Positions 8,604-17,739 are shown, counted from the first letter of the stretch. The stretch is DNA of 24,058 nt from Baffinella frigidus (GCA_026770585.1 MU647668.1:1-24058); one strand, 5' to 3'. The notes: generated from the letters alone by a model not told the origin. Made by a program: numbers and translations.

Positions 8604-9713
8604 TCAGTGAGGGTGAGAGAGGGGGAGGGCCGGGACTCGAGCCCCCGCTGGAGACAAAAATGGAGTGAGGAATGGAGGGAGGGAGCTGCAGGGCCTGTCA
8701 AAGAAATCCAGTTTGCGGAAAAAGCGATGTGCGTCTAGAGGTAGACCCTGCAATCGTTGCGCATGGTCTAACTTCTCCTGCAATTGTTGCGCATGGTCAA
8801 AGAATTCAGATGATGATTTGTCCTGGACGATGATGAAAGAATATGTGTCCGGGAAGGGGAGGACCATCACGAGGCTGGCGATACCGCCGGTGAGTCCCCG
8901 ACGGAGAAGCTTCGCATGAGTCCCGTCGCTCTTGCTCATGCCGAACGTACGCATCATCAGCTTGTCAACCACCCTGGAAGCAAGCCCCGATGTTGCGGAT
9001 CCCGGCGGGACGGCGCCAACGAAGTCGTAGGTGTCGATCGCCCCACCAGCGGCTGCAGCAGTTGTGCGCGTGTCACCACGCCCCCGGAAGCGTCCACCAC
9101 GCTGCGTCTCCCCGCTCCCCCCCACCCCCGGCTCGTCGTGATCGTCATCCTCCTCCAACTCCTCGTCGTCCAGGTCTTCATCTGTGAATGCAGAACCATC
9201 TTCAGACCCCGAGCCGTGGCCGTCCACCTCCATCGCAGCCCCGCGAGAGTTGCCTGGGGACGTACGCGCGCCCGTTGACACTGGAGCTGCTTGCCGACCC
9301 CCTGCGCGAGATTTGCCTGTGGGAGTACCCGCCACCGTAGAAGCTGGTGCTCCATGTCGACCCCTTGCGGCATGTTTCCCCCCCCGACCCCGTGAAGGAG
9401 CTGCAGCCCACATGTCAACATCGTCCTCCTCATCGTCCTCCCACTCTTGACCATCCTCCTCCTCCTCCTCGGACATCTCCTGGTCAGCCCCCCCCGCAGC
9501 TGCTCTCATGAGCTTGCCACGCTCGCCAAGGCCGGGGCGGGATGAACGCCTGGACGCACCGGCGGCCCCGGCAGCGATCCCGGCCGCGCTTGCCGCAGCG
9601 CGCTTGCTTGGCGTACCGCCGCTGGGTGCCAGGGGCCTTTGGGCTCGGGCCTTGACATTATTGGGAGTGTCAGCCTGAGGCTGCCCGAGCTTGACCTTCC
9701 TGCCGCTGACCAT
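8604..9713 (-). CDS. Acidic low-complexity protein, unknown function
   Basis: A frame open from 9770 to 8604. The ATG at 9713 (MVSGRKVKLGQPQ) is preferred because the upstream part resembles a pyrimidine-rich intron or leader. About 369 residues: a basic Ala-rich N-terminus, then strongly acidic patches (MSEEEEEDGQEWEDDEEDD near residue 80; DEELEEDDDHDE near 185), RG-rich stretches, then an ordered-looking region (RVVDKLMMRTFGMSKSDGTH ... ASLVMVLPFPDTYSFIIV) and a short duplication (FFDHAQQLQ / LDHAQRLQ). The last ~28 residues (Pro/Leu/Phe-rich) may be intron read-through. Alternating acid and basic tracts suggest a nuclear or chromatin-associated protein, but this is inference from composition. 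No family is recognised. Confidence 0.5.
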   Translation of the reverse strand: MVSGRKVKLGQPQADTPNNVKARAQRPLAPSGGTPSKRAAASAAGIAAGAAGASRRSSRPGLGERGKLMRAAAGGADQEMSEEEEEDGQEWEDDEEDDVDMWAAAPSRGRGGKHAARGRHGAPASTVAGTPTGKSRAGGRQAAPVSTGARTSPGNSRGAAMEVDGHGSGSEDGSAFTDEDLDDEELEEDDDHDEPGVGGSGETQRGGRFRGRGDTRTTAAAAGGAIDTYDFVGAVPPGSATSGLASRVVDKLMMRTFGMSKSDGTHAKLLRRGLTGGIASLVMVLPFPDTYSFIIVQDKSSSEFFDHAQQLQEKLDHAQRLQGLPLDAHRFFRKLDFFDRPCSSLPPFLTPFLSPAGARVPALPLSHPH

Positions 9714-9928
9714 TCCGACCAAGAAGGTGAGAAGGAGGAGGGGAGAAAGCGACCCCCCCCCGGCCACCATCGCTTGGTGCTTTGGTGCTTTACACAGGAA
9801 TTGGTTAACTTAACCCTATGCCTGCGCCTGTCAAAAGTGGAGCGGCTTATGGGTACATAAAAAAGAACCCATAGATTACCCTTGTAAATGGCGAGAGAAA
9901 TAACCATATATCTCATAAAATCCTTAGG

Positions 9929-10427
9929 CTACGGGTAGGGGCGGTCGCCGGTATGGGTGCGCATGTGTGTCGTCAGGCTGCCGGACTCCGAGAAGGCACT
10001 ACCGCAGGTGGTGCAGGCGTAGGGGCGGTCGCCGGTATGGGTGCGCTCGTGCCTCGTCAGGCTGCCGGACTGCGAGAAGGCCTGGCCGCATGTGGTGCAG
10101 GCGTAGGGGCGGTCGCCGGAATGGGTGCGCATGTGTGTCGTCAGGGTGCTGGAGTCGGAGAAGGCCTGGCCGCAGGTGGTGCAGGGGTAGGGGCGGTCGC
10201 CGGAATGCGTACGCATGTGTCTCGCCAGGTTGTCGGACCTCGCGAAGGTACTGCCGCAGGTGGCGCATGGGTAGGGGCGGTCACCGGTATGGGTGGGCAT
10301 GTGCCTCGTCGATGGTGCACTCAAAGATGACCTTGCGCCCCGCCCCGCCCCGCCCCCTCTTGCTTGACCCAGCAGAGCCCCCACTTCCTCCTTCACTGTC
10401 TTCTCTCCCGCGCTTCTGTCCCATCAT
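9929..10427 (-). pseudogene. C2H2 zinc-finger protein, frame broken in finger 1 (copy B)
   Basis: The N-terminus starts at 10,427 (MMGQKRGREDSEGG, Gly/Ser/Arg-rich, then GRKVIFECTID) in one frame; this frame stops soon after. The fingers lie in another frame: the HMPTH end of finger 1, then four complete fingers (CATCGSTFARSDNLARHMRTH and similar) and a truncated fifth that stops at GDRPYP. The Cys half of finger 1 is missing its middle and the frame shifts there, which fits a small deletion in an array of 84-base units. An intron is the alternative. The 3' end is also cut, at 9931, by unrelated AT-rich sequence. Such arrays bind DNA as transcription factors; this copy looks inactive. Confidence 0.7.
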
Positions 10428-11004
10428 GGCGGCAGGGGTACAGGCGATAGAACCGCCCCCTCTCTCCGTTTCTTGTCATTCTGGTCAAAATAGTCAACTT
10501 TGAGGGCGTTCTTGGAGCCATTTGTCCACTTTTGGGAGGGGCACCAAGAAAGGATCAAGGTGCTTTTCCCCTTTGGTGTGTGACTGATTTCACTTCACCC
10601 CCCCACACAATCCCTCTCACCTTGTGGGGTATCCGTGATTGGAGATCTTATGCTCCGACCATGGGATACCATGAGCCTTAGAACGGCTGACTTGGGTTCG
10701 GTGTGTGTGCGAGCCTGTACCTTTTTGGTCCAACTCAAACACCCCAAGAGAACCACCCACTATCCCCTCGTCACGAGCCTCTGCACTAGAGAGCGAAATA
10801 CGATCCTAAAGCAAACATGCTTTCTATGCAGATCCTTTCTACGGAAGGGCATGTCGTTGGGCCATGTTGGGAGAAATTACAACCTAAAGGACCTGAAGGA
10901 TCCCCCCGCGCGCAAAACGGCGAATTTCTCTCTTTATCAATCCAGAAATGACCAGAAATGCGTTCCCAGCAATTGGAGCACACGGAGACATCCTGCATCC
11001 CTTC
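10428..11004. other. Unassigned stretch
   Basis: No recognised gene. A 175-residue frame starts at 10,635, but its translation lacks any motif and runs into the inverted-repeat element that follows, so I do not call it. Confidence 0.5.
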
Positions 11005-11479
11005 GAGCTATTCCGGTAGGACTTGTCCGTTTTTCGACTTTGAGACTTCGAGACTTCAAGACTTCATTTGTACTAAGATATTTGAACCGGTGCGTATTAA
11101 AACGTTTCATGGCCTTTATCCCTTATCTGCCGAAAACGGAGTGCATTTATCTTTTATCTTAGGAAATTCCCTAAGGAAAGGCGGTGGTGCGGACGAGGGT
11201 TTCCCGGGCATAAACAATCAGGGTTTTCTCGGATCGTTAGCTCCAATGACTCAATTTGAAGCTTCAATGACTCGATTTGTTAACCTTAGCGAGACTGACA
11301 TGCTGGTTATTTTTCTACAAAAATTCTTTCATGGGCGGCCGAGTCCAAAAATGTCAAAGTTGACTATTTCGCCTTTTGTGATCCCAGGATGACGCAGGCA
11401 GATAAGGAATAACCTTTTTGAAGTCTAACATCTTGAAATTTCAAAGTCGAAAAGCGGACAAGTTCTACCGGAATGGCTC
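11005..11479. mobile_element. Fold-back element, about 475 bp
   Basis: The left part (gagctattccggtaggactt, then gtccgtttttcgactttgag) is the complement of the right end (aagtcgaaaagcggacaagt, then ctaccggaatggctc). Matching continues inward (tttatcccttatctgcc near 11,118 against ggcagataaggaataa near 11,397), giving imperfect arms of about 90-130 bp. No coding capacity is recognised between the arms. Confidence 0.7.
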
Positions 11480-11804
11480 TCCTCCAATCTCCTATCTGAG
11501 TGGAAATCCCTAGGTGGTGGTCTCTGATCACTGATGTCTCTGATTAATTACTAGGAGACTAAACCAGCAAATCCGTAAGTAGATGTCTCTTATTAATTCC
11601 TATAGGACGAAACAACTTCCGTAGTAACGCGCCCCAAATCAAATAGGGGTCTGAACGAGGACCTGAGGCGGTATCCCGCAGGCTCGCGGCGGTGATGAAG
11701 CATACGGAGGCGGCGACGGGCGTGCTGGTTCAGGACATGGTCTTAGCCCATCCCTACATAGAGGTCTCCAACTAATTACTTGGGGGCTGGTTCGCTCCCT
11801 AAGT
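11480..11804. other. Flank with short direct repeats
   Basis: Contains an imperfect direct repeat (gatgtctctgattaattact near 11,540 and gatgtctcttattaattcct near 11,583) and at 11,691-11,742 a 52-base sequence repeated at 12,069-12,119. No intact gene. Confidence 0.5.
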
Positions 11805-12119
11805 AGAGCGGGTCTTTGATTAGTTGACAAGATTCGGACCTCGAAAAGCAAATTAGCATCGAACAAAATCAGTCAACTTGTGTAGTAATTTTCTTCGAAA
11901 TGAAGATTCTTTCTTTACGCAATGAAAATTACTACACAAGTTGACTTATTTTGTTCGATGCTAATTTTTTTTTCGAGGTCCGAATCGTGTCAACTATTGA
12001 AAGACCCGCTCTAACGCGCTCCGATTTAATTAGGAAATTAAAACCGGAAATATTTCAGGAGCGCGGAGGGGATGAGACATACGGAGGCGGCGATGGGCGT
12101 GCTTGTTCAGGAGATGGTT
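11691..12119. repeat. Direct repeats bracketing the fold-back element
   Basis: Copies 11,691-11,742 and 12,069-12,119 share acatacggaggcggcga-type sequence and then gggcgtgct-gttcagga-atggt. In one frame both read RHTEAA-GVLVQ-M with largely silent or conservative differences, so they may be duplicated remnants of one coding region. Confidence 0.6.
11805..12012. mobile_element. Fold-back element, 208 bp with 88-bp arms
   Basis: Arms 11,805-11,892 and 11,925-12,012 are near-perfect complements (agagcgggtctttgattagt at the outer end; acttgtgtagtaatttt at the inner end) around a 32-bp loop. The inner aaaattactacacaa sequence also occurs inside the 4229-4436 element, suggesting relatedness. No coding capacity. 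Confidence 0.85.
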
Positions 12120-12239
12120 GCTGCGGACCTCTCGTTTATCGCGGTCTCGTCCAACCCCGTCAACTAGAATGCAAACCAGGTCCTGCCACTCGAGGAGAAG
12201 CGTGTCCTTTTGACAAAACCCACCAATAGCTGTGTAAAA

Positions 12240-12392
12240 TCTCAATCCATAAACCGTGAACCCTAAACCCAGAACACTAAATCCTAAACCCTGAACCCTA
12301 AACAATAAAACCTAAACCCTCAACAATAAACCATAAACCCTTGAACGAACCCCCTATATCCTAATCCCTGAACCCTGAACCTTAAACCTACA
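12240..12392. repeat. Telomere-like block (CCCTAAA/CCCTGAA)
   Basis: Degenerate units aaccctaaacc, cctaaaccctgaaccc, caataaaccataaaccc. The orientation matches the 2.9 and 3.6 kb blocks. Confidence 0.8.
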
Positions 12393-12607
12393 AGTGGCAG
12401 TGTAATCGAGAGAGATTGATAATTTATTGCCAAACAACCAGCGTCAGCGCCGCACATGCTACGCATTGTGCCTCTTACGCTCATACGAGCATTTTCCGGA
12501 TGGATTCTAAATCCACCTCCTACGGCAGTGTAATATCTCTTGTAGAGGATTTGTGGGGAATTGGTGACATTTCCGACCCTCAACCCAAACCCCGAACCCC
12601 AAACACT
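12393..12607. other. Unassigned stretch
   Basis: No gene or repeat recognised. It ends with a short run of cccaaaccccgaacccc next to the CT tract. Confidence 0.5.
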
Positions 12608-12680
12608 AAACATCTCTCTCTCTCTCTCTCTATCTTCACCTCTCTCTCTCTCTCTCTCTCTCTCTACCTCTCTCCTCTCT
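12608..12680. repeat. CT microsatellite
   Basis: ctctct run that forms the left edge of duplication copy 2, as the longer tract does for copy 1. Confidence 0.9.
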
Positions 12681-14216
12681 CGTAATCTCTTTCTCATCGA
12701 GGTGGACATCTTACTTGCGTCACAGAGTTCCAGCGGTCGTGCAGAAGCGAGTGCGCGACCTCTCTCAACGTCCTACTGAACCCTACATGCAAAGCGTGCG
12801 TGACTTCTCTCTAGCTCTTGCCGAACCGCGCATTTCATCGTCTTGCGAGTGGCCTTTCAAACCGAGTGAGGCACTGGTAATCAAGTATTTCACTGGAGTC
12901 TCTCCCCTGTACAGCTCCCACGCTTGTCCTAGGAGGTCCTCACACCCAAAGTGAGAACTGTTTCTATCGTTGACCCCCCCCCCCCCCCCTCGTTTCGACC
13001 CCCCGGTATGTACCACGCATCTCCCCCGGGACACGTTGGGATGAACGCTCCTAAGGGTGCCAACCCTTTCCCTGGGATGGGGTTGGCTTACCCTATCCCT
13101 GGGATAGGGTTGGCTTACCCTATCCCTGGGATAGGGCAGGCTCCTGCGCCAAATTCGCTTCGTCTCTGCTGAAGTCTCGCCCCTGTACAGCTCCCACGCG
13201 TGTCCTGAGAGGTCCTCACTCCTAGAGTGAGAACTGGTTCTATCGTTGCCCCCCCCCGCCCCCCCCGTGTCGACCCCCGGTGTGTACCACGCATCTCTCC
13301 CAGGAAAAGCTGGGCCGTACCCTCCTAAGGGACGAACCCTCCTAAGGGTGCCTACCCTATCCCTGGGATAGAGCAGGCTCCTGCGCCAAGTTTCTATCGT
13401 CTCTAAGTCATCGCCACCTGGCGTCCAGCTCACCAGAACCACGAACCAAGCGCACCCTTCTGGGATCTTGAGCCTCAAGTTCGAAGCAGGCTGTTCGAAG
13501 GCGAACAGCCTGCCTCGAACCACGAGAGACCGCCTCCTTTTCGGGTTCACCGACTCTTCTCAAGTTGACAGGCGGGGTTTGCGGTACAACTCCATCAACT
13601 TTGGACCGGGAAAGAGCCCGGGCTCACCAATTTGGCAACTGTGGACCGGGAAAGAGCCCGGGCTCGCCAAATTGGTGAGCCCAAATAGACTGAGACAGAG
13701 GTCCTTCAGGTCCTTTAGGTTCTTTGAGCTCCCAACGCAGGCGGACACTGGAACTGGCTCTGCAGGAAAGCCCTGCTTCCTTTCGGATCGCATCAAGCCT
13801 CCCGGTGCACAGCATCAGCACCAGTCTATCCGTCGGTTAATGGGGGCACACGAACCTCGTGACCACCTCGTGACCCGAAGTGATCGTCTCCAGATCGTTG
13901 CCTCCTGGCGTCCAGCTCACAACCCGAGCTGGCAACCTCTTTTCTAGCGTTAGAGGAGAGGTCGTAAGCCGAGGTTGTAAGCTGAATGGGCCCGTCCCAG
14001 GTGTGCAGCCTTGCGACTGCCTCACCAGCGTGCGCTCTTCCGCAGTGCTCTCCAGCGTAGGAGTCACCATCCTGCAAGCTGGGACGGGCCCTTGTGGGAT
14101 CGCCTCGTGACACTGACCCCGTTCTGACGCATCACCGCCCCCTGGTGTTCAGCTCACAAGAAGCAGGATCCAAGCGCTCTCGCCCGCGCAGGTTGTGCAG
14201 ACTGGCGTAGGGGCGG
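12660..14216. repeat. Segmental duplication, copy 2 (with an internal tandem repeat)
   Basis: Matches 6184-7461 closely. It is longer because a unit of about 265-270 bases (gtctcncccctgtacagctc through ggcaggctcctgcgcca) occurs twice in tandem, at about 12,897-13,167 and 13,168-13,440; the first unit is more diverged and carries a triplicated accctatccctgggat motif. It continues into the zinc-finger array at 14,217. Confidence 0.85.
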
Positions 14217-14526
14217 TCACTCCGGATGGGTGCGCATGTGCCGCGTCAGATGGCTGGACTGCGAGAAGGCCTGACCGCAGGTGGTGCAGGGGTACGGGCG
14301 GTCGCCGGAATGGGTGCGCAAGTGCTGCGTGAGGGTGCTGCAGTCGGAGAAGGCCTGGCCGCAGGTGGTGCAGGGGTAGGGGCGTTCGCCTGAATGGGTG
14401 CGCATGTGCCGCGTCAGGGTGCTGGACTGCGAGAAGGCCTGACCGCAGGTGGTGCAGGGGTAGGGGCGGTCGCCGGAATGGGTGCGCATGTGCACCGTCA
14501 GGTTGCTGGAATGCGAGAAGGCACTG
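14217..14526 (-). pseudogene. C2H2 zinc-finger array, 3' part, truncated at the viral junction (copy C)
   Basis: Minus-strand frame with three complete fingers ([63 protein letters not shown]), the helix half of a fourth (FSHSSNLTVHMRTH), SGDRPYPC linkers and a stop just after RTHPE. The 84-base periodicity stops at about 14,526: instead of the expected ccgcaggtggtgcag after gagaaggcactg, unrelated sequence follows. The gene therefore lost its 5' part and promoter. Its 3' end and flank are shared with copy A. Confidence 0.85.
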
Positions 14527-14541
14527 ACATCCTTTTGTGAA

Positions 14542-15156
14542 ATGAGGCTACAAAACATATCCTTACAGACTGATGTGGCAGACGGTTCGCTTCGTTCGAC
14601 GGGAGTGACACTCAGCGTCCGTGACGGTTTTGTTCATATGCAACGCCTACGAGAAGCCCTGAACGCGCTGGACCGGTGTGGATGGAAACGTTCGTACCAC
14701 CAGCGACAGTTTCACGAGGACTACCTCCGAGCCTGTGCACGGGTCTTCTTCAAGACAGAAGCCCCGGGTAGCTTTGAGCGTGCCCATAAACGGATACTGG
14801 AAATCAACGGCTGGGACTCGCTACAGCAGGAGGTTCTCATCTCCACGCCGCGCCGTTTCGGAAAGACTATCAGCATTTCATTGTACTGTGCGGCGCTAAT
14901 GTTCGCGTGTCCGGCGTGTGAGTGTTCGATCTACTCAACTTGTAAAAGAATCTCACAGAAACTACTTCGAAACGTTTGTAAATTCCTGGATCTCATTTAT
15001 TTTGAAATGAAAGTTGCACCATATCGAGTCGTCCGAAAAAATCAAGAAGAACTGCAGATAACAGGACCGGAAGGATCGGCAGACTTGCGCGTCATAAGCT
15101 CATATCCTTCCAAGGTTAGTATTGACCACACTACCCTGAAACAGATGGAGATGTAA
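14542..15156 (+). pseudogene. Terminase large subunit, ATPase part only (herpes/mirus-like)
   Basis: A 204-residue frame resembling the N-terminal ATPase half of a viral DNA-packaging terminase, the motor that pumps the genome into capsids. Walker A lies at residues 102-110 (STPRRFGKT), the Arg-Arg-x-GKT form seen in herpesvirus and mirusvirus-type terminases; upstream a Q-x2-FH-x4-RA block (residues 55-65), downstream the YST...R.SQKLL strand-helix (131-142) and SYPSKV (187-192). Walker B, the coupling motif and the whole nuclease domain, expected to take such proteins to about 600-700 residues, are absent: after SYPSKV the frame reads 12 unrelated residues and stops. An AAG|GTTAGT 5' splice site sits exactly there (base 15,115), so either an intron or a truncation is possible. 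The start is the first ATG after the zinc-finger junction; the true N-terminus may be lost. Confidence 0.7.
15112..15120 (+). other. Candidate 5' splice site in the terminase frame
   Basis: AAG|GTTAGT at the last residue that still fits the terminase family. No matching terminase exon is found downstream in this window, so the site is only a candidate. Confidence 0.3.
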
Positions 15157-15273
15157 AACTAATCCAAGCGCTCTATACAACCGACCGGATTCTAAAACAA
15201 TTAAACTGGTTCTAAACAATTGATTTTTTTTTAATATTTAAGACACATCTGAGACAAACACCACCCTGTCCAA
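15157..15273 (+). promoter_or_regulatory. AT-rich intergenic region, possible promoter of the next gene
   Basis: A 117-base gap with an AT-rich tract (gattttttttaatatttaag, near 15,222-15,242) about 35-50 bases before the next ATG. It could equally be the polypyrimidine tract and acceptor of an intron that begins at 15,115. Confidence 0.3.
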
Positions 15274-17739
15274 ATGCGCCCGATATCGCTCCCTTGTGGT
15301 GCACACTCAAGAATGAAGGAGCTGGCACAGACACACGCAGAACTCCTCCTCTCGATTGCGTACAGGCAACAGAACCAAGTACAATTTGCGTCTCGGGGAA
15401 CTCCCCCGGTCTCCATTAATGATATGCACCCTGGCTGGTACTCTATGGACATCAATGATTGTTTTGACACCGAACCAAGCACAATTGCCCTAAACATTGC
15501 GGCAAAAATTGCTCCAAACATTGTGGCATTTCACCCTTCCTGGCTTAGTTTCTCCGCGGGTGTAATCCCCGCCGACCTCTGTGTCGTGTTTATGTGGATG
15601 TCCCTCTGTGAGAAGCTTTCGGACGATTCTCGTTCCACACGGGAACGAGACGGCACAACATGGGAGCAGTTCGTAGGGTGTGCCATTCATACCAAATTTA
15701 ACACACTGGAAGCGGATATTCTCGGCCGATTCCAAGAGTGCTATGTATCGAACGTGAACTGGACCAAGTCGTTCTGGGTCGACGTCGATAGAACGCAGGA
15801 CTTTGTTATGGAGTCCACGCTGTGCAGACTGTTGATGTACGAGCACTTTAATTCACCCGGGACGGATGGGAACCTACACGACAAGGTTTCTAAGTTGTAC
15901 ACGCGGTGTTTCGGTGTTTTGTCCACGTTGCAACTCCTAGATGAACAAGGTGAAGCGTTCGACCACAACTGGTTTACATCTGGTATGCTCGAAATGAACC
16001 ACAACGTCTCCAAGTCCCAAACGATTGCACGCGTGGTTCGGTGGTTTGACAGTTTCCTATTCAAGAGAAGTTTTTTCAGGACATTCTTTGTCAATTTAAA
16101 CGAAACCATTGACATGACACACGCATCCGACAAACTAGCGCATAGTGTCGCCGATCTGGATGTATACACGTCGCAACAGACCCCGTTCGCCGACGCCGTC
16201 GGAGAAGGGGGCGTGTTTCACGCCAAATCGTTTGTGCGTGCATACATGCAACATACCGATGATACACCATACCCCGACAGTCTTGTTCATCATCGAACCG
16301 TCAAACGTATCATGGACCACTTCATGTCGGACGAATGTAACTCAAGCAACCAGATGTATACGGTGTGGTCATGCAGTACACCGTTTCTGCAGCCTGCCGC
16401 GGACGGTATGTACGCGGTCCACGTTCAAAACATTATAACTGAACTACAGTCGCTGTACGGGCTAATTTCTATCAATTTCAATCCATCCAATTTCAATCCA
16501 TCCACGGGCCGCCCCGGTGCGACTTGCTCTGTGCGGTTCCCATGCCCCGGGGCCGGCATACCAAAATTTCGTGGAAAACTGTCATTTGGTAATTTCGTGC
16601 GGCTTTGGACACGGAGACAAACTGGTACAAGGGACGAGAGAGAGCACCACCCACGCACACATCGTCTTACAGGGACACCTCTAGTACGGGGACGTATAAA
16701 CGCGGTTGGTGCCAGTGTAGTGCTTCCTCCAATGTGCGCAAGGGACGAGAGAGAACACCCGCAGCACATACCACACGACCCACAACAAGACATCCAAAAC
16801 CGTATACAGAAAGTGACCCGACAGATTGAACGCTGTGAAAAGGGAGCCCGGGAGGCGATCGATTCAACCGATTTCGACGAAGACACGGCACGCGCAATTA
16901 ACAGATGCGAGCAGCGTTTGCAGGAGCATACAAACGCGACACGGGCAGACGACGTATCACTGCCGGGAAGATTGCTCCAAAACATCCCCACGAACCCCAT
17001 CCAACTGCTGCGAGAACGGTTCAAGGCATACGATGAACGGTTTGATCACCCCGGTTCACCCGGTGAACGCAAGTTGATTCGAACCGCAGAGTGCCGTCTT
17101 TCCGATGCCATCAGGCTGTACGTCGGGCCCACCGGGTTCAGTCGTCTAGACACGACGCACGGTATACCGTCTGAAATCCACACGATCCTGGTGTGTTTGG
17201 ACGAACCGGGGAACTACGCAAACGCGCTGGGGTTGCTTGTAACGATCATGTGCAAAGAGTTTGGCGACAAACTCGATACATCGTCGGCATTTGCCACACC
17301 TGAACTCGGCCCCAACCCCATGCCGATGTGGAAAACCAATCAATGGAGATGCACATTTCAATTTTTCATGAACCTCTCGTTGGCGTCGTTACAGAGCTGT
17401 ACATCCGAGGCCGGTCTAGAGGTTACGTTCGACACTAAATGGCTATACCAGCAACACGATGCCCCGAGGCTTACAGAGACCCCCTCTAATTGGGAAGCCT
17501 ACAGCGACACCGAACACCGGCACATCTGGCACCCACATCGGTGTCTCTCGCTATTTGCAGACCTCTTCCCGTGTAGCAAGGCCAAAAAGCTTGCTGGGCA
17601 GGAGACATATACGATCATGGAAATACTTGCATGTATAGACGAACACTTGGTACAACAGGGTGGGTTCGTGATGAATTGCTGCAATGCGAGACATTTGAAT
17701 GGACCAAACAGGCGTACGGGCACCCGGTTGAGCGTCTGA
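15274..17739 (+). CDS. Large unknown protein next to the terminase (821 aa)
   Basis: A long frame starting at ATG 15,274 (in-frame TGA just upstream). No family is recognised. Seen in it: a mixed N-terminal half with aromatic- and Asp-rich stretches (NDMHPGWYSMDINDCFD; SFLFKRSFFRTFFVNLN), a short duplication (FNPSNFNPS, near residue 405), a central basic/polar stretch with the repeated motif RDEREH-P, a helical charged region (NRIQKVTRQIERCEKGAREA, near 515-535) and a hydrophobic block (LGLLVTIMCKEF, near 655). No signal peptide or clear membrane segment. Because it sits directly after a terminase, a virion role such as capsid, portal or minor structural protein is possible, but that is inference from position only. 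The end is doubtful: from about 17,650 the next frame looks more protein-like, so the natural protein may be longer. Confidence 0.7.
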   Translation: MRPISLPCGAHSRMKELAQTHAELLLSIAYRQQNQVQFASRGTPPVSINDMHPGWYSMDINDCFDTEPSTIALNIAAKIAPNIVAFHPSWLSFSAGVIPADLCVVFMWMSLCEKLSDDSRSTRERDGTTWEQFVGCAIHTKFNTLEADILGRFQECYVSNVNWTKSFWVDVDRTQDFVMESTLCRLLMYEHFNSPGTDGNLHDKVSKLYTRCFGVLSTLQLLDEQGEAFDHNWFTSGMLEMNHNVSKSQTIARVVRWFDSFLFKRSFFRTFFVNLNETIDMTHASDKLAHSVADLDVYTSQQTPFADAVGEGGVFHAKSFVRAYMQHTDDTPYPDSLVHHRTVKRIMDHFMSDECNSSNQMYTVWSCSTPFLQPAADGMYAVHVQNIITELQSLYGLISINFNPSNFNPSTGRPGATCSVRFPCPGAGIPKFRGKLSFGNFVRLWTRRQTGTRDEREHHPRTHRLTGTPLVRGRINAVGASVVLPPMCARDEREHPQHIPHDPQQDIQNRIQKVTRQIERCEKGAREAIDSTDFDEDTARAINRCEQRLQEHTNATRADDVSLPGRLLQNIPTNPIQLLRERFKAYDERFDHPGSPGERKLIRTAECRLSDAIRLYVGPTGFSRLDTTHGIPSEIHTILVCLDEPGNYANALGLLVTIMCKEFGDKLDTSSAFATPELGPNPMPMWKTNQWRCTFQFFMNLSLASLQSCTSEAGLEVTFDTKWLYQQHDAPRLTETPSNWEAYSDTEHRHIWHPHRCLSLFADLFPCSKAKKLAGQETYTIMEILACIDEHLVQQGGFVMNCCNARHLNGPNRRTGTRLSV

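Noticed and set aside
10635-11392. Two overlapping plus-strand frames of 175 and 144 residues
   Set aside because: They cross into the inverted arm of the fold-back element and have no recognisable protein character.
15243-15420. Terminase second exon right after the T-rich tract
   Set aside because: Reading in phase after ttaag gives a short Pro/Thr-rich peptide that stops at 15,420 without any Walker B or nuclease motif.
16425-17024. 199-residue minus-strand frame
   Set aside because: Antisense shadow of the 821-residue protein, Ser/Cys-rich and without motif.
17575-17680. Programmed -1 frameshift site
   Set aside because: ccaaaaag near 17,580 does not fit the X-XXY-YYZ pattern in the reading phase and no clear downstream pseudoknot was found; an indel remains simpler.
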